Positions 6,678 through 7,570 of a DNA stretch of 7,570 nucleotides are shown here, piece after piece. A model generated the notes under the pieces. The model ran no database searches. It had not been told where the DNA came from and saw nothing but the letters and a program-made list of their open reading frames with translations. The stretch comes from an uncultured Woeseiaceae bacterium (lineage in GTDB: Bacteria; Pseudomonadota; Gammaproteobacteria; Woeseiales; Woeseiaceae), in contig CAMYMP010000695.1 of NCBI GenBank assembly GCA_947259435.1, forward strand, positions 1 to 7,570, in the 5' to 3' direction. Numbering within the stretch: the first letter of the stretch is position 1; each line of letters begins with the position of its first letter. The translations under genes were made by a program, and so were the position numbers.

Positions 6678-6777
6678 GGGGCCGTGAGCAGGGTGCCTGT
6701 CAAGTGAAGAAAAGCGCAGCGAGCTCCCGTCAACCGGGATCGAGACATGAGCTAGACAGGCCGCCGGTCACGGCCCT
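6678..6777. repeat. Nested inverted repeats in the HNH-exonuclease gap
   Basis: The 140-bp gene-free gap 6641-6780 contains three nested complementary segments. The outer pair is GGGCCGTGA (6679-6687) with TCACGGCCC (6768-6776), plus a flanking G-T pair. The middle pair is GCCTGTC (6695-6701) with GACAGGC (6755-6761). The inner pair is AGCTC (6722-6726) with GAGCT (6749-6753). A small GCCG-TCAC-type hairpin can also form within 6763-6774. There is no T-run, so it is not a classical intrinsic terminator. It could be the structured leader of the exonuclease mRNA (minus strand), a small RNA on either strand, or a short MITE-like element. I see no flanking target duplication. Confidence 0.5.
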
Positions 6778-6780
6778 GGA

Positions 6781-7434
6781 TCATTCGTGAAAGTGTACGT
6801 CGACAATCTCCGCGCCATCGGCGAGATGATCGGACAGACGTGCGTGCAGCGGACTCGAGCGCGGAATATGCGCGAGAAGGTACTTCATCTGATCGGCGAG
6901 CACACGCCGCCCCTTCAGGTAAATGTACTCGGCGTAAGTCGGCGTGAACGGCACTGCGATCAACTGCATCGTAGCCTGTTCCGGCGTGCGGCCGCCTTTG
7001 TAGTTATTGCAACGCCGGCACGCCGTCGCAACGTTGTTCCAGGTGTCACCGCCACCCTGCGAAATCGGCGTAATGTGGTCACGGGTCAGGTCGCGAGTCG
7101 GATAACGCATCGCGCAATACAAACACAGATTGGCGTCGCGTTTGAATAAGGTGCGGTTATTCAGTGGCGGAACGTAGCGGTCGCGGTTACGGGCAAGGCT
7201 TCGACTTGTGCCGTGCGTCGCGATAATCGAATTGACATCGATCTTGCTGCGATTTCCGTCGTAGCTGCTGTAGCCGCCGAATACGGTGTAGAGCAGCGTG
7301 CCGCAATCGTAAGCGACCTGTTCTGCATGGTACAGCCGGACCGCCTCCCGGTAGTCGATCCACTCGAGCGGCATCCCAGCTACATCCGTTCGCAACACCT
7401 GCTGCGAGATATCGGTAGCGATTCCTGCAAGCAT
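6781..7434 (-). CDS. HNH endonuclease domain protein
   Basis: 217 residues. The N-terminal part has RTDVAGMPLEWIDYREAVRLY (15-35) and LLYTVFGGYSS, typical of a widespread bacterial HNH family whose function is mostly unknown. The C-terminal HNH module has the zinc-ribbon cysteines C104-x-x-C107 (CLYC) and C139-x-x-C142 (CRRC). Its active-site core is RDHITPISQGGGDTWNNV (D119, H120, N133/N134) and CNNYKG (N143). The module then ends with TPEQATM and a proline-containing tail that is normal for this group. All residues expected for metal-dependent DNA nicking or cleavage appear present. The ATG at 7434 has a strong Shine-Dalgarno (GAGGTG). It is monocistronic or the head of a minus-strand run with the exonuclease. 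No methylase, intron or phage terminase gene lies nearby, so it is not obviously part of a restriction system or homing element. Confidence 0.9.
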   Translation of the reverse strand: MLAGIATDISQQVLRTDVAGMPLEWIDYREAVRLYHAEQVAYDCGTLLYTVFGGYSSYDGNRSKIDVNSIIATHGTSRSLARNRDRYVPPLNNRTLFKRDANLCLYCAMRYPTRDLTRDHITPISQGGGDTWNNVATACRRCNNYKGGRTPEQATMQLIAVPFTPTYAEYIYLKGRRVLADQMKYLLAHIPRSSPLHARLSDHLADGAEIVDVHFHE

Positions 7435-7439
7435 CGGTT

Positions 7440-7445
7440 CACCTC
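7440..7445 (-). promoter_or_regulatory. Ribosome binding site of the HNH gene
   Basis: The minus strand reads GAGGTG five bases before the ATG at 7434. It immediately follows one arm of the palindrome at 7446-7462, so folding of that palindrome could affect its accessibility. Confidence 0.75.
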
Positions 7446-7462
7446 GTCGCGCATTGCGCGAC
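7446..7462. promoter_or_regulatory. Perfect palindrome abutting the HNH ribosome binding site
   Basis: GTCGCGCA-T-TGCGCGAC: two 8-bp arms around one central base. It lies in the 87-bp gap between the preceding gene and the HNH gene, directly upstream of the Shine-Dalgarno. In RNA it would form a GC-rich stem (GTCGCG/CGCGAC) with a 5-base loop. In DNA it has the shape of a dimeric repressor operator. Which of these applies, if either, cannot be told from sequence alone. Confidence 0.5.
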
Positions 7463-7521
7463 TTATGCTTGCCTAGTTTGCCGATCGCGCGTCAAAAAGC
7501 AACACGAATCGTCACAGTTCG

Positions 7522-7570
7522 TCAAAGTGCTTTGAAGACCGCATCGAGGCTTTCCTTCGCGTCGCCGAAC
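7522..7570 (-). CDS. C-terminal end of an unidentified protein (5' part outside window)
   Basis: The minus strand is open from the window edge to a TGA at 7524-7522, ending FGDAKESLDAVFKAL. Only 15 complete codons are visible, too few to name the family. The residue pattern (alternating charged and hydrophobic, amphipathic helix-like) is protein-like, and an 87-bp gap to the next start is normal for a gene boundary. Confidence 0.45.
   Translation of the reverse strand, partial: FGDAKESLDAVFKAL

Noticed and set aside
6698..6703. Perfect TTGACA on the minus strand upstream of the exonuclease
   Set aside because: No acceptable -10 box at 16-18 bp (the site reads CCTCAC), and it sits within the inverted-repeat arms; not enough to call a promoter.
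6781..7434. HNH protein as part of a restriction or homing system
   Set aside because: No methyltransferase, intron, intein or phage packaging gene is adjacent in the window, and this HNH architecture is common as a lone chromosomal gene.

Overview
The window looks like ordinary chromosome from a proteobacterium, most likely a gammaproteobacterium. The basis is dense coding, high GC by eye, and the style of the ferrochelatase, FadI-type thiolase, HNH nuclease and fructosamine-kinase-like proteins. I cannot place it more precisely. I see no CRISPR array, tRNA, rRNA, insertion sequence or phage module.

Layout. 1-1113 (minus): a MATE-family multidrug/Na+ antiporter, cut by the left window edge. 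1261-2547 (plus): a FadI-type thiolase split by an in-frame TAG at 2455-2457. The reading frame resumes directly after the stop, and the conserved C-terminal block with the second catalytic cysteine lies beyond it. 2553-2996 (minus): a small unrecognised protein with a hydrophobic N-terminal half, convergent with the thiolase. 3110-4222 (plus): ferrochelatase HemH, overlapping by 4 bp a two-domain VOC (glyoxalase/dioxygenase fold) protein at 4219-4986. 5007-5753 (minus): a fructosamine-kinase-family protein lacking the first ~45 residues of the N-lobe. 5750-6640 (minus): a stand-alone 5'-3' exonuclease whose stop overlaps the kinase start. 6641-6780: a gene-free stretch with nested inverted repeats. 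6781-7434 (minus): an HNH endonuclease with a perfect palindrome next to its ribosome binding site. 7522-7570 (minus): the last codons of an unidentified gene.

How the genes relate. hemH and the VOC gene form a translationally coupled pair. The exonuclease and kinase remnant also overlap and are probably co-transcribed, perhaps from the HNH side. The other genes look like independent housekeeping or accessory functions: efflux, fatty-acid oxidation, heme synthesis, DNA processing and repair of glycated amines.

I do not see a clear new multi-gene system. The observations most worth checking are the amber-interrupted thiolase, the N-truncated kinase joined to the exonuclease stop, the nested inverted repeats at 6678-6777, and the palindrome at 7446-7462. 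Two neighbouring genes with lesions could mean real gene decay or errors in the underlying assembly.
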